Shown piece by piece: positions 42,978-51,914 of a stretch of 64,000 bases of DNA. The stretch lies in contig NZ_CP107869.1 in assembly GCF_036013645.1 (NCBI RefSeq), positions 4,340,001-4,404,000 on the forward strand, in the 5' to 3' direction. The translations under genes and the position numbers were made by a program. Position 1 is the stretch's first letter. Each line of letters opens with the position of its first letter. The notes under the pieces were generated by a model. The model had not been told where the DNA came from and did not search any database. It saw only the letters and a program-made list of their open reading frames with translations. This stretch comes from Streptomyces sp. NBC_00490. Lineage in GTDB: Bacteria > Actinomycetota > Actinomycetes > Streptomycetales > Streptomycetaceae.

Positions 42978-44275
42978 CCGGCAGAGCCAAACGCCTCGTC
43001 CATCTTCGCGGCCGCATCCTTCGAAGCCGCGGCCACACCCTTCTTACCGCTGATGATCTCCTGCAACATCGTCGGCAGCACCAGCGACGAGTCGATCTGC
43101 GACCACCCCGGCGACGCCGGCACGAACCTCGTCCCCGCCCCCAGCGTCCGCGCGAACGGCTTCACATACGGCTCCCGCGCCGCCGCCCGCTGCCGCACAT
43201 CGGTGAACGTCGGCAGAAAGCCCATCGCGTCGAACATCGAGGCCTGCGTCTTCTTCGACGACAGCTGCTCCATCAGCTCGACGGCCAGTGTCCGGTGCGA
43301 CGTGCTCTTCAGTACGCCGATGTTGTTGCCGCCCGCGAAGGCGGGAGCGATCGAGCCGGGCGCGACCCCCGGCAGCGGGACGACCGCGTACTTGCCCTTG
43401 ACCTTGCCCGCCTCGACCGCCGTGTGACTGAAGTCGCCGCCGATCGCCATGCCCGCCTTGCCGGCCGCGAACGCGGTGATCGTGTCGTTGCCGCCGAAGC
43501 CCGCGCACTTGGCGGCGGGACAGTTGTCGTCCGAGAACAGGGACGTGTACGCCTTGATGCCCTTCTGGGCCGCCGCGCTGTCGATCGCGGCGGTGTACGA
43601 GCCCGCCGTGCCGGTGGCGAGTTCACCGCCGTTGGCCCACACGAACGGCATCGCGCCGTAGGTGTAGGCGCCGCCGACGACCAGGCCGTACAACCCGGGC
43701 TCGGCGGCCCGGATCCTGCGGGCCGTGGAGGCCAGCTCGGCCATCGACTTCGGCACGTCGAGGCCGAGCTTCTCGAACACGTCCGTGCGGTAGTAGAGGG
43801 CGCGTACACCGACGTAGAACGGCGCCCCGTACACCTTGCCGGCCACCGTGACCGACTGCTTCGCCGTCGGGTCGGTGTCCTTCGCCTCGCTCCAGGCGCC
43901 GAACTCCTTCGTGACGTCGAGGAGTCCGCCGTCCTTCACATAGCCGGCGGTGTCGGTGTTGCCGTACTCCATGACGTCGGGCGCGGACTTCGGGTCGTTG
44001 AAGGCGGCCTTGACGCGCTGGGCGCGGGTCTCGACCGGGATGTACTCGACGTCGACCTTCGTGTCCTTGTGGGCCTTCCGGAAGGCGGTGACGACCGAGT
44101 CGACGACCTTCTCCTTGGGCTTGTTGCCGACCTCCTGGAAGAGCCAGACGCGCAGGGTGCCGGACTTCTCGTCCTTGTCGGAGGCGGTGTTGGTGGAGGT
44201 CTGCGGGGCGCAGGCGGTGACGACGAGGGCCGTGAGCAGGACGGCCAGGCGGGGGGATCGGGGGGAGCGCTTCAT
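42974..44275 (-). CDS. Sugar-binding lipoprotein of the ABC importer
   Basis: The 433-residue solute-binding protein has a signal peptide with Arg/Lys, a hydrophobic core and lipobox VTAC (Cys22). The mature part is of the CUT1 extracellular type (GTLRVWLFQEVGNKPKEKVV, APDVMEYGNTDTAGYVKDGGL, AGKAGMAIGGDFS). It starts the leftward operon binding protein-permease-permease-GH20. A DasR-like box and a TTGCA-N5-TGCAA palindrome lie in the upstream 110 bp. The cargo is probably a chito-oligosaccharide or other N-acetylhexosamine glycan; this rests on context. Confidence 0.92.
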   Translation of the reverse strand: MKRSPRSPRLAVLLTALVVTACAPQTSTNTASDKDEKSGTLRVWLFQEVGNKPKEKVVDSVVTAFRKAHKDTKVDVEYIPVETRAQRVKAAFNDPKSAPDVMEYGNTDTAGYVKDGGLLDVTKEFGAWSEAKDTDPTAKQSVTVAGKVYGAPFYVGVRALYYRTDVFEKLGLDVPKSMAELASTARRIRAAEPGLYGLVVGGAYTYGAMPFVWANGGELATGTAGSYTAAIDSAAAQKGIKAYTSLFSDDNCPAAKCAGFGGNDTITAFAAGKAGMAIGGDFSHTAVEAGKVKGKYAVVPLPGVAPGSIAPAFAGGNNIGVLKSTSHRTLAVELMEQLSSKKTQASMFDAMGFLPTFTDVRQRAAAREPYVKPFARTLGAGTRFVPASPGWSQIDSSLVLPTMLQEIISGKKGVAAASKDAAAKMDEAFGSAG

Positions 44276-44297
44276 GGAGTGGGCCTCCGAGCATGCG

Positions 44298-44312
44298 TTG
44301 CAACATGTGCAA
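44298..44312. promoter_or_regulatory. TTGCA-N5-TGCAA palindrome upstream of the sugar importer
   Basis: TTGCAACATGTGCAA is a perfect 5-bp inverted repeat with a 5-bp centre, 23 bp upstream of the lipoprotein start. LacI/GalR-type operators in streptomycetes have similar TTGCAA arms, so it may be a repressor site over the transcript start. Confidence 0.5.
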
Positions 44313-44365
44313 TGACAGTTTCGCTCTGCACAACGGAGGCTAGGGACTACATGAACATGCCCACA

Positions 44366-44381
44366 AGAGGTCTCCACCACT
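44366..44381. promoter_or_regulatory. Candidate DasR (dre) box
   Basis: AGAGGTCTCCACCACT agrees with the DasR consensus AGTGGTCTAGACCACT at 13 of 16 positions, keeping both GGTCT and ACCAC cores. It lies 91 bp upstream of the binding-protein start. DasR is the GntR-type GlcNAc regulator of streptomycetes, and the operon encodes a hexosaminidase and a sugar importer, so site and function agree. Confidence 0.6.
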
Positions 44382-44406
44382 TCGTGACCTGTGAGGGCAT
44401 GCGAAA

Positions 44407-44442
44407 GGCCCCCGGAGCGCGCCGAAACGCGCCCCGGGGGCC
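44407..44442 (-). terminator. Terminator hairpin downstream of the DUF3039 gene
   Basis: GGCCCCCGGAGCGCG, loop CCGAAA, CGCGCCCCGGGGGCC form a 15-bp stem with one mismatch. It lies 27 bp past the DUF3039 stop and would insulate it from the sugar operon. Confidence 0.75.
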
Positions 44443-44468
44443 TCGCGAAACTCAGTCGGGCAGCGGGC

Positions 44469-44774
44469 CTACTTGTCGCCGCCGCCCTTGCCGTCGCCGT
44501 CCCCGCCGGCACCCATGGACTCGTAGATCTCCTTGCACATGGGACACACGGGGTACTTCTTCGGGTCGCGGCCCGGCACCCAGACCTTGCCGCACAGCGC
44601 CACGACGGGGGTCCCGTCGAGGGCGCTCGCCATGATCTTGTCCTTCTGGACATAGTGGGCGAAGCGCTCGTGGTCGCCGTCACCATGGGACACCTGCGGC
44701 GCCGGCTCTACGAGGGTCCCCGTTCCAGTCCCGCGCTCGCGCTGCGGCTGGGTCTCAGGCTCAAGAGTGCTCAT
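44469..44774 (-). CDS. DUF3039 family small zinc-ribbon-like protein
   Basis: The 101-residue protein has Cys in VVALCGKVWVPGRDP and in KYPVCPMCKEIYE, a C-x(n)-C-x2-C arrangement that may bind a metal, preceded by HYVQKDKIMASALDG. The pattern matches the actinobacterial DUF3039 family. The ends are polar and low-complexity. The ATG at 44774 was chosen. The next gene upstream (YqgE family) is 29 bp away on the same strand, so cotranscription is likely. The function is unknown. Confidence 0.8.
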   Translation of the reverse strand: MSTLEPETQPQRERGTGTGTLVEPAPQVSHGDGDHERFAHYVQKDKIMASALDGTPVVALCGKVWVPGRDPKKYPVCPMCKEIYESMGAGGDGDGKGGGDK

Positions 44775-44803
44775 AAAGGCAAGCGTACTGAAGCTCACAG
44801 ACA

Positions 44804-45376
44804 TCAGTTGAGCGAAGGGTCGTCCGGATATGTGGCCACCATCGCGAGCTCGTTGCGCTGGCGGCGCAGAACCTCGCGCCAGAGCCTTTCCGGGGACGGG
44901 GAGGAGACGTCGCCGGGTTCGGACTCGACGACGTACCAGGCGCCCTCCACCAGCTCGTCCTCCAGCTGGCCGGGCCCCCAGCCGGCGTATCCGGCGAAGA
45001 TCCGCAGCGACCCCAGGGCCGAGGCGAGAAGTTCCGGCGGTGCCTCCAGGTCGACCAGACCGATCGCCCCGTGCACCCGGCGCCAGCCCAGCGGAGCGCG
45101 CTCGCCGGACGCGCCGCCCGGGATGACGGCCACGCCGAGCGCGGAGTCGAGAGAGACCGGGCCGCCCTGGAAGACGACGCCGGGCTCACCGGTGAGGTCC
45201 GCCCAGCCCTCCAGGATGTCGCCCACGTCCACCGGAGTGGGCCGGTTGAGGACGACACCGAGGGAGCCCTCCTCGTCGTGGTCGAGAAGGAGCACCACCG
45301 CACGGTCGAAGTTCGGGTCCGCCAGGGCGGGTGTTGCCACGAGCAACCGCCCTGTGAGCGAGGACACCTCGGTCAT
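44804..45376 (-). CDS. YqgE/AlgH (UPF0301) family protein
   Basis: The 190-residue protein is of the AlgH/YqgE fold: SLTGRLLVATPALADPNFDRAVVLLLDHDEEGSLGVVLNRP is the family N-terminal signature, followed by FQGGPV and FAGYAGWGPGQLEDEL. It was linked to alginate regulation in Pseudomonas, but its biochemical role is not established in actinobacteria. ATG 45376 was chosen; ATG 45385 (adding three residues) is also possible. It is divergent from murA. Confidence 0.9.
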   Translation of the reverse strand: MTEVSSLTGRLLVATPALADPNFDRAVVLLLDHDEEGSLGVVLNRPTPVDVGDILEGWADLTGEPGVVFQGGPVSLDSALGVAVIPGGASGERAPLGWRRVHGAIGLVDLEAPPELLASALGSLRIFAGYAGWGPGQLEDELVEGAWYVVESEPGDVSSPSPERLWREVLRRQRNELAMVATYPDDPSLN

Positions 45377-45630
45377 GCCAGACATGATCCCGCATCTTCC
45401 CCGTGAGCGGGGAGGCAATGCGCGTACGGCAGGGAATGCAGCTCAGAGCGCAACCACGCGCCCCCACGCGCACAACCGCCCCGGTGACCCCATGTGCCCG
45501 GGACCGCACGGCACGTGTTGTGACACAGCTATGACGTGACTGGGCGGCACTTGGGCTTACGGAAGGGGGGTGGGCGGCGATTACCCTTTCCCTTCTGGCC
45601 ACCTGCCCCACCAATCGGAACGCGAGATAC
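45377..45630. other. Divergent promoter region of yqgE and murA
   Basis: The 254-bp gap carries the promoters of both genes. GTGTTGTGACAC (about 45514-45525) is a small dyad. A T-rich patch (ATTACCCTTTCCCTTCTGG) lies near 45580. No stronger operator was seen. Confidence 0.35.
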
Positions 45631-46977
45631 ATGACCGTCAACGGCTCTGACGACGTACTGCTTGTCCACGGCGGCACCCCGCTGGAGGGCGAGATCCGTG
45701 TTCGTGGTGCGAAGAACCTCGTACCGAAGGCCATGGTCGCCGCCCTGCTGGGCAGTGGACCGAGTCGACTGCGCAACGTTCCGGACATCCGTGACGTGCG
45801 GGTCGTACGCGGACTGCTGCAACTGCATGGGGTGACGGTCCGTCCGGGTGAGGAGCCGGGCGAACTGGTGATGGACCCGACGCATGTCGAGAGCGCGAAC
45901 GTCGCCGACATCGATGCCCACGCGGGTTCCAGCCGTATCCCGATCCTGCTGTGCGGCCCGCTGCTGCACCGCCTCGGGCACGCCTTCATCCCCGGTCTCG
46001 GCGGCTGCGACATCGGCGGCCGGCCCATCGACTTCCACTTCGAGGTGCTGCGCCAGTTCGGCGCGACCATCGAGAAGCGGGCGGACGGGCAGTTCCTGGA
46101 GGCGCCGCGGCGCCTGCGCGGAACGAAGATCCGGCTGCCGTACCCGTCCGTGGGCGCGACCGAGCAGGTGCTGCTCACCGCGGTCCTCGCCGAAGGTGTC
46201 ACCGAGCTCTCCAACGCCGCGGTGGAGCCGGAGATCGAGGACCTCATCTGCGTCCTGCAGAAAATGGGCGCCATCATCGCGATGGACACCGACCGCACGA
46301 TCCGCGTCACCGGTGTGGACCAGCTCGGCGGCTACAACCACGCCGCCCTCCCGGACCGCCTGGAGGCCGCCTCGTGGGCTTCCGCGGCGCTGGCGACCGA
46401 AGGCAACATCTACGTCCGCGGCGCCCAGCAGCGCTCGATGATGACGTTCCTGAACACCTACCGGAAGGTGGGCGGCGCCTTCGAGATCGACGACGAGGGC
46501 ATCCGCTTCTGGCACCCCGGCGGCCAGTTGAAGTCCATCGCGCTCGAAACCGACGTGCACCCGGGCTTCCAGACGGACTGGCAGCAGCCGCTGGTCGTGG
46601 CGCTCACCCAGGCCACCGGCCTGTCGATCATCCACGAGACGGTCTACGAGTCCCGCCTCGGATTCACCTCCGCGCTCAACCAGATGGGTGCTCACATCCA
46701 GCTGTACCGCGAGTGCCTGGGCGGCAGCGACTGCCGCTTCGGCCAGCGCAACTTCCTCCACTCGGCCGTCGTGTCGGGCCCGACGAAGCTCCAGGGCGCC
46801 GATCTGGTCATCCCCGACCTCCGCGGCGGCTTCTCCTACCTGATCGCCGCCCTCGCGGCCCAGGGGACCTCGCGGGTCCACGGCATCGACCTCATCAACC
46901 GTGGCTACGAGAACTTCATGGAGAAGCTCGTGGAACTCGGCGCGAAGGTCGAACTGCCGGGCAAGGCGCTCGGATAG
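45631..46977 (+). CDS. murA: UDP-N-acetylglucosamine 1-carboxyvinyltransferase
   Basis: The 448-residue enzyme transfers enolpyruvate from PEP to UDP-GlcNAc, the first committed step of peptidoglycan synthesis in the cytosol. The sequence shows the conserved Lys-Asn of RGAKNLVPKAMVAALL and the catalytic Cys126 in GGCDIGGRPID, the residue modified by fosfomycin, so the enzyme should be fosfomycin-sensitive in principle. The C-terminal RGGFSYLIAALAAQGTSRVHGID and INRGYENFMEKL are typical. The length is slightly above E. coli MurA. It stands as a single gene between yqgE and the convergent HU gene. Confidence 0.97.
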   Translation: MTVNGSDDVLLVHGGTPLEGEIRVRGAKNLVPKAMVAALLGSGPSRLRNVPDIRDVRVVRGLLQLHGVTVRPGEEPGELVMDPTHVESANVADIDAHAGSSRIPILLCGPLLHRLGHAFIPGLGGCDIGGRPIDFHFEVLRQFGATIEKRADGQFLEAPRRLRGTKIRLPYPSVGATEQVLLTAVLAEGVTELSNAAVEPEIEDLICVLQKMGAIIAMDTDRTIRVTGVDQLGGYNHAALPDRLEAASWASAALATEGNIYVRGAQQRSMMTFLNTYRKVGGAFEIDDEGIRFWHPGGQLKSIALETDVHPGFQTDWQQPLVVALTQATGLSIIHETVYESRLGFTSALNQMGAHIQLYRECLGGSDCRFGQRNFLHSAVVSGPTKLQGADLVIPDLRGGFSYLIAALAAQGTSRVHGIDLINRGYENFMEKLVELGAKVELPGKALG

Positions 46978-47010
46978 CCCAGTCCGAGTAGACCCGGTCC
47001 GAGTACGGCG

Positions 47011-47043
47011 ATGGGGCGGCCCCTGGAAAAGGGGGCCGCCCCA
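47011..47043. terminator. Bidirectional terminator between murA and hup
   Basis: ATGGGGCGGCCCC-TGGAAAAGG-GGGCCGCCCCAT forms a near-perfect GC-rich stem with an A-rich loop, placed between the convergent murA and HU genes. Confidence 0.85.
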
Positions 47044-47090
47044 TTGGCGTTACTGCGCCTCGTACGTCGTACCGGACGTACCGTCAGGCC

Positions 47091-47372
47091 TTACTTGCCC
47101 TTGGCGGCTTCCTTGAGCTTGCTGCCCGCGGAGACCTTGACGCTGTAACCGGCGGGGATCTGGATCGGGTCGCCGGTCTGCGGGTTGCGCGCGGTGCGAG
47201 CGGCACGGTGGGTGCGCTCGAAGGTCAGGAAGCCGGGGATGGTGACCTTCTCGTCGCCCTTGGCGACGATCTCGCCGACAGTCTCGGCGAACGCGGCCAG
47301 CACGGCGTCGGCGTCCTTGCGGGTCACCTCGGCGCGGTCGGCCAGGGCGGCCACCAGCTCACTGCGGTTCAT
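47091..47372 (-). CDS. hup: HU-family DNA-binding protein (short, HupA type)
   Basis: The 93-residue nucleoid protein begins MNRSELVAALADRAEVTRKD. The DNA-binding arm (TIPGFLTFERTHRAARTARNPQTGDPIQIPAGYSV) contains the conserved RNPQTG turn. It lacks the Lys/Ala-rich C-terminal tail of the second streptomycete HU (HupS), so it is the vegetative HupA type. As a dimer it bends and compacts DNA. A 332-bp gap upstream holds its promoter. Confidence 0.96.
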   Translation of the reverse strand: MNRSELVAALADRAEVTRKDADAVLAAFAETVGEIVAKGDEKVTIPGFLTFERTHRAARTARNPQTGDPIQIPAGYSVKVSAGSKLKEAAKGK

Positions 47373-47605
47373 GTTGTTACTCCCGTGTTCTTTTGCCGTT
47401 GGGGCGTGCCACGCGGCGTAGCCGCACTTTCGGCACAGCGATGCCGATGCTGCCAGGGTTCTCGGTAAGGCCCCGGACCCGGGTCCGTCGTCAGACCCTC
47501 GCGCCCAGAGACGCATCCTGCCCCCACCTGCGGCGCGAAAGCCAATCCGGCACCCGTAGGAATCATGAGAACACCCTTGGGTGTCACACGAAGAGAGGCC
47601 CCGAG

Positions 47606-47634
47606 CCTGGCCGACACGATAAACGGCGGCCAGG
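47606..47634 (-). terminator. Hairpin downstream of the malic enzyme gene; remainder of the 47373-47704 gap
   Basis: CCTGGCCG and CGGCCAGG form an 8-bp stem with a 13-nt loop, extended loosely by flanking G/C. It lies 70 bp past the malic enzyme stop. The rest of the gap (47373-47704) should hold the hup promoter; no other feature was recognised there. Confidence 0.55.
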
Positions 47635-47704
47635 AGCCCCGGGTTCCACGACGCGCCGATGCAAGGCCTTGCCGTGGTGATCCTCACAGCCCGCGCACAT
47701 CGTC

Positions 47705-49117
47705 CTACGAGGACGCCGCCGCCTTCGCCGCCTCGCGCACCGCTCCGGCGACCGCGCCCGCGACCTTGTCGTTGAAGACGCTGGGGATGATGTAGTTCGG
47801 GTTCAGCTCGTCCTCGGTCACCACGTCCGACAGGGCGGTCGCGGCGGCCAGCATCATGTCCGTGTTCACCGTGCGGGACTGCGCGTCCAGCAGACCGCGG
47901 AAGACACCCGGGAAGACCAGCACGTTGTTGATCTGGTTCGGGAAGTCGGAGCGGCCGGTGGCCACGACCGCCGCCGTCTGGCGGGCGATCGCCGGGTCCA
48001 CCTCGGGGTCGGGGTTCGCGAGCGCGAACACGATGGCGCCCTCGGCCATGGCGGCCACGTCGTCGCCGTCCAGGACGTTCGGGGCGGAGACGCCGATGAA
48101 GACGTCCGCGCCGCGCACGGCCTCCTTCAGGGTGCCCGTCAGGTTCTCGGGGTTGGTGTTGTCGGCGATCCAGCGCAGCGGCGAGTCAGCGGCGGCGGAC
48201 ACCAGGTCCTCGCGGCCCGCGTGCACGACACCGTGGATGTCGGCGACGACGGCGTTCTTGACACCCGCCGCGATCAGCAGCTTGAGGATGGCCGTACCGG
48301 CCGCGCCCGCACCGGACATGACGACGCGGATGTTCTCGATCGCCTTGCCGGTGACCCGGAGCGCGTTCTTCAGCGCGGCGAGGACGACGATCGCGGTGCC
48401 GTGCTGGTCGTCGTGGAAGACGGGGATGTCGAGGGCCTCGCGCAGCCGGGCCTCGATCTCGAAGCAGCGGGGCGCGGAGATGTCCTCGAGGTTGATGCCG
48501 GCGAAGCCCGGGGCGATCGCCTTGACGATCGCGACGATCTCGTCGGTGTCCTGGGTATCCAGGCACAGCGGCCAGGCGTCGATGTCGGCGAAGCGCTTGA
48601 ACAGGGCCGCCTTGCCCTCCATGACCGGCATGGCGGCCATCGGGCCGATGTTGCCCAGACCCAGGACCGCCGAGCCGTCCGTCACGACCGCGACGGTGTT
48701 GCGCTTGATGGTGAGGCGGCGCGCGTCCTCGGGGTTCTCCGCGATCGCCATGCACACGCGGGCGACGCCCGGGGTGTAGATCATGGACAGGTCGTCACGG
48801 TTGCGGATGGGATGCTTGGACTGCATCTCGATCTTGCCGCCGAGGTGCATCAGGAACGTACGGTCGGAGACCTTGCCGAGCGTGACGTCCTCGATGCCGC
48901 GCAGCTGCTCGACGATCTCCTCGGCGTGGGCCGTGGAGGTCGCCGCGATGGTGACGTCGATGCGGAGCTTCTCGTGGCCGGAAGCGGTCACGTCGAGGCC
49001 GGTCACCGAGCCTCCGTGGGACTCCACGGCCGTGGTGATCTGGGAGACCGCGGTTCCGCTCGCGGGCACCTCCAGACGGACCGTGATCGAGTAGGAGACG
49101 CTGGGCGCCGTTGCCAT
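47705..49117 (-). CDS. NAD-dependent malic enzyme with N-terminal ACT domain
   Basis: The 470-residue enzyme oxidatively decarboxylates malate to pyruvate. Residues about 7-85 form an ACT-like regulatory domain (YSITVRLEVPASGTAVSQI); the malic domain follows (MIYTPGVARVCMAIAENP, NTVAVVTDGSAVLGLGNIGP, PVFHDDQHGTAIVVLAALKNAL); then a Rossmann domain with GAGAAGTAILKLL. ATG 49117 was chosen as the start of the ACT domain; the frame opens 17 codons further upstream. The ACT domain suggests amino-acid-responsive allostery. It is monocistronic, with its promoter in the 49118-49412 gap. Confidence 0.95.
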   Translation of the reverse strand: MATAPSVSYSITVRLEVPASGTAVSQITTAVESHGGSVTGLDVTASGHEKLRIDVTIAATSTAHAEEIVEQLRGIEDVTLGKVSDRTFLMHLGGKIEMQSKHPIRNRDDLSMIYTPGVARVCMAIAENPEDARRLTIKRNTVAVVTDGSAVLGLGNIGPMAAMPVMEGKAALFKRFADIDAWPLCLDTQDTDEIVAIVKAIAPGFAGINLEDISAPRCFEIEARLREALDIPVFHDDQHGTAIVVLAALKNALRVTGKAIENIRVVMSGAGAAGTAILKLLIAAGVKNAVVADIHGVVHAGREDLVSAAADSPLRWIADNTNPENLTGTLKEAVRGADVFIGVSAPNVLDGDDVAAMAEGAIVFALANPDPEVDPAIARQTAAVVATGRSDFPNQINNVLVFPGVFRGLLDAQSRTVNTDMMLAAATALSDVVTEDELNPNYIIPSVFNDKVAGAVAGAVREAAKAAASS

Positions 49118-49220
49118 GGCCGACTTCCTCTGCTTTCTGTGACGCTGTATGCCGTCCGATGGTCGCACCTACTGTCGAGTAGGCGTTAGCCGCGTTGGAT
49201 TGCGAACGTTTTGTTCACAA

Positions 49221-49258
49221 CGAGAGAGGCCCACGTCCGTGGACGTGGGCCTCTCTCG
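49221..49258 (-). terminator. Perfect 18-bp stem terminator after helD
   Basis: CGAGAGAGGCCCACGTCC, loop GT, GGACGTGGGCCTCTCTCG form a perfect stem. It lies downstream of the HelD stop and upstream of the malic enzyme promoter, and is likely to block read-through from helD. A T-run is absent, as is common in Streptomyces. Confidence 0.8.
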
Positions 49259-49412
49259 CAGTCAGTGACACCGACCCGCCATGCTCGCCTCGCGGCAAGT
49301 GGTCCCTCTGAGGGACGAAGGTTGGGCCCGGGGGCTTGGATCGGGCCGGTGTCACACCCAGGCTAACAAACGGATCCCGTAAGGCCATTCCCGTCTCGAC
49401 AGTTCATACCGA

Positions 49413-51845
49413 TCAATCTCTGAGAAGGTCGGGCACTCCGGTCGCGTCGGGCTGGTCGCGCTCCCCCGACACGACCGTCAGCTGCTGCGTGGCGCGGGTG
49501 AGCGCCACGTACAGCACCCGCAGGCCGGCCGGGGACTCGTCGGCGATCTCGGCCGGGGAGACGACGACCGTCGCGTCGTACTCCAGGCCCTTGGCCTCCA
49601 GGCTGCCCAGGGCCACCACCCGGTCGCCGAGCCCGGCGAGCCAGCGGGCGGCCTCCTCGCGGCGCTGCATGGCGACGACCACGCCGATCGTGCCGTCGAC
49701 CCGGTCGAGGAGGCGGGCGGCCTCCTCGCGGACGGTGCTCGCGAGGGATTCCCGTACGACGGCGAAGCGGGGTTCGACGCCGGTGGACCGTACGGCCCTC
49801 GGGGACTCGGAGCCGGGCATCGCGAGGGCCAGCACCCGGGAGGCGAGCTCGGCGATCTCCGAGGGGTTGCGGTAGTTCACGGTGAGCTGGAAGCGCCGGC
49901 GCGGACGCGTGCCGAGGGCCTCGTCCCTGGCCTCGGCGGCCTCGTCGGGGTCGGACCAGGAGGACTGGGCCGGGTCGCCGACGACCGTCCAGGTGGCGTG
50001 CCGGCCGCGGCGGCCGACCATGCGCCACTGCATCGGCGTGAGGTCCTGGGCCTCGTCGACGATGACGTGGGCGTACTCGGTGCGCTCCTCGGCGAGGCGC
50101 TCGGCGCGTTCGCGCTGGGTCTCCTCGCGGACCGGCATCAGCTCCTCCAGGCCGGTCAGCTGGTCGAGCGGGTCCAGGTCGCGCCGCTTCCTGGGGCGGG
50201 CCGGGGTGCCGAGGATCGCCTGGAGCTCGTCGAGCATGGCGATGTCGTGCACGGAGTACCCGTCCCGCCGCAGCGAACGGGCGACCTTGCGGACCTCGCC
50301 GGGGTTGAGGATCCGGCGGGCCCAGCGGCCCAGGCGGCGCTCGTCGGCCATGGCGTCGAGGACGGCCTTCGGGGTGAGCTCGGGCCACCAGGCGTTCAGG
50401 AAGTCGATGAAGCTGTCCTCGCTGCTGACGTCCTCGTCGAAGGAGGAGCGCAGCTCGGCGGCGAGCTCCGGGTCGGTGTGCCGGCCGCCGGCGCCCGAGC
50501 GGGCCCACAGGGCGTCCAGGAGGAGCCTGCGGGCCCGGGGGCGCAGCAGGTTCACGGGGGCCGTGCCGCTGAGCGCGGTGTGGCGGATACGTTCCAGCTC
50601 CGGCGCCTCCAGCTCCAGGCGGCGCCCGAAGGCCACCACGCGCAGCCGGGAGGCCGGGCCCGCGGGGGCGCGCTCGGGGGTGTCGTCGTCACCGAAGGGG
50701 AGCTGGTCCGCGTCGCCGGCGCCGAAGGCGAGCCGGCCGGACGCCTCGCCGCGACGGCGCCGCCTCCCGGAGCCGCCCGCGGACCCGCCGCTGCCCGAGC
50801 CGGCCTCCAGCGCCCCTCGTGCCGCCTTCCGCAGCACCTTGAGCATCCGGTACGAGCCCTTGGCGCGGGCCGTGGACGGAGAGTCGTACAGCGTGGCCTC
50901 CACGCCGTCGACGAGCGAGCCGATCGCCCGGATGGCGACCTGGCCCTCCTCGCCCAGCGAGGGGAGCACGCCCTCGGTGTACGCCACCAGGAGCGGGGTC
51001 GGCGAGACGATGAGGATGCCGCCGGAGTAGCGGCGCCGGTCCTGGTAGAGCAGATAGGCGGCGCGGTGCAGGGCCACGGCCGTCTTGCCGGTCCCCGGGC
51101 CCCCCTCGACGTAGGTCACCGAGGCCGCGGGTGCCCGGATGACCAGGTCCTGCTCGGCCTGGATGGAGGCGACGATGTCCCGCATCGTGTGGCTGCGGGC
51201 CTGGCCGAGGGCGGCCATCAGGGCGCCGTCGCCGATGACGGCCAGCTCCTGGCCGGCGAGGAAGGCCTTGAGCTCGGGGCGCATGAGGTCGTCCTCGACC
51301 CCGAGGACACGGCGACCCTTGGAGCGGATGACCCGTCGGCGCACCACCCGGCCGGGGTCGACCGGGGTGGAGCGGTAGAAGGGCGCCGCGGCGGGGGCCC
51401 TCCAGTCGATGACGAGCGGCGCGTACTCGGAGTCCAGGACTCCGATCCGGCCGATGTGCAGGGTCTCGGCGATGTCGGCGGTGTTGTCGTCCCGCACGGC
51501 GCCGTCGGCGGGTTCCACGGCGGTGTAGGCGCCGTCGGGCCCCTTCTTGCCGTCCTTGCCGAGGAGCAGGTCGATCCGGCCGAAGAGGAAGTCCTCGAAC
51601 TCGTTGTTGAGGCGGTTGAGGTGCACCCCCGCCCGGAAAACCTGCGCGTCCCGCTCGGCGAGTGCGCCGGGGGTGCCGACCTGGCCACGCTTGGCCGCGT
51701 CGTTCATCAGGAACTCCGCCTCGTGGATCTTCTCCTCGAGACGCCGGTACACCCGGTCAAGATGTTCCTGTTCGACGCTGATCTCTCGATCACGAACAGA
51801 GTCGTGAATCGAGTCGACCGCAGTCTGTTGAGCCTGAGCGGCCAC
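49413..51845 (-). CDS. HelD-type UvrD-like helicase / RNA polymerase recycling factor
   Basis: The 810-residue SF1 ATPase has a coiled-coil N-terminus (EQEHLDRVYRRLEEKIHEAEF), the HelD-specific region LVIDWRAPAAAPFYR, Walker A GGPGTGKTAVALHRAAYLLY (near residue 250), DEAQDLTPMQWRMVGRR, and the C-terminal motifs VNYRNPSEIAELA and VVVSPAEIADESPAGLRVLYVALTRAT. HelD proteins pull DNA and RNA off stalled RNA polymerase; a subgroup (HelR) also protects from rifampicin. No rifamycin-associated inverted repeat was seen upstream, so a HelR role is not supported. A Gly/Ser/Arg-rich insert follows the first RecA lobe. Confidence 0.9.
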   Translation of the reverse strand: MAAQAQQTAVDSIHDSVRDREISVEQEHLDRVYRRLEEKIHEAEFLMNDAAKRGQVGTPGALAERDAQVFRAGVHLNRLNNEFEDFLFGRIDLLLGKDGKKGPDGAYTAVEPADGAVRDDNTADIAETLHIGRIGVLDSEYAPLVIDWRAPAAAPFYRSTPVDPGRVVRRRVIRSKGRRVLGVEDDLMRPELKAFLAGQELAVIGDGALMAALGQARSHTMRDIVASIQAEQDLVIRAPAASVTYVEGGPGTGKTAVALHRAAYLLYQDRRRYSGGILIVSPTPLLVAYTEGVLPSLGEEGQVAIRAIGSLVDGVEATLYDSPSTARAKGSYRMLKVLRKAARGALEAGSGSGGSAGGSGRRRRRGEASGRLAFGAGDADQLPFGDDDTPERAPAGPASRLRVVAFGRRLELEAPELERIRHTALSGTAPVNLLRPRARRLLLDALWARSGAGGRHTDPELAAELRSSFDEDVSSEDSFIDFLNAWWPELTPKAVLDAMADERRLGRWARRILNPGEVRKVARSLRRDGYSVHDIAMLDELQAILGTPARPRKRRDLDPLDQLTGLEELMPVREETQRERAERLAEERTEYAHVIVDEAQDLTPMQWRMVGRRGRHATWTVVGDPAQSSWSDPDEAAEARDEALGTRPRRRFQLTVNYRNPSEIAELASRVLALAMPGSESPRAVRSTGVEPRFAVVRESLASTVREEAARLLDRVDGTIGVVVAMQRREEAARWLAGLGDRVVALGSLEAKGLEYDATVVVSPAEIADESPAGLRVLYVALTRATQQLTVVSGERDQPDATGVPDLLRD

Positions 51846-51914
51846 CGGGCCCCCTTCTGACGTGCTGGGCAGCCGTCAACCGTACGCGAAGGGGACCCGA
51901 TGCAGCTACGCCGA

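Noticed and set aside
51846..51914. Rifamycin-associated element upstream of the HelD gene (HelR type)
   Set aside because: No inverted repeat of the expected type was seen in the short gap between rsuA and helD.
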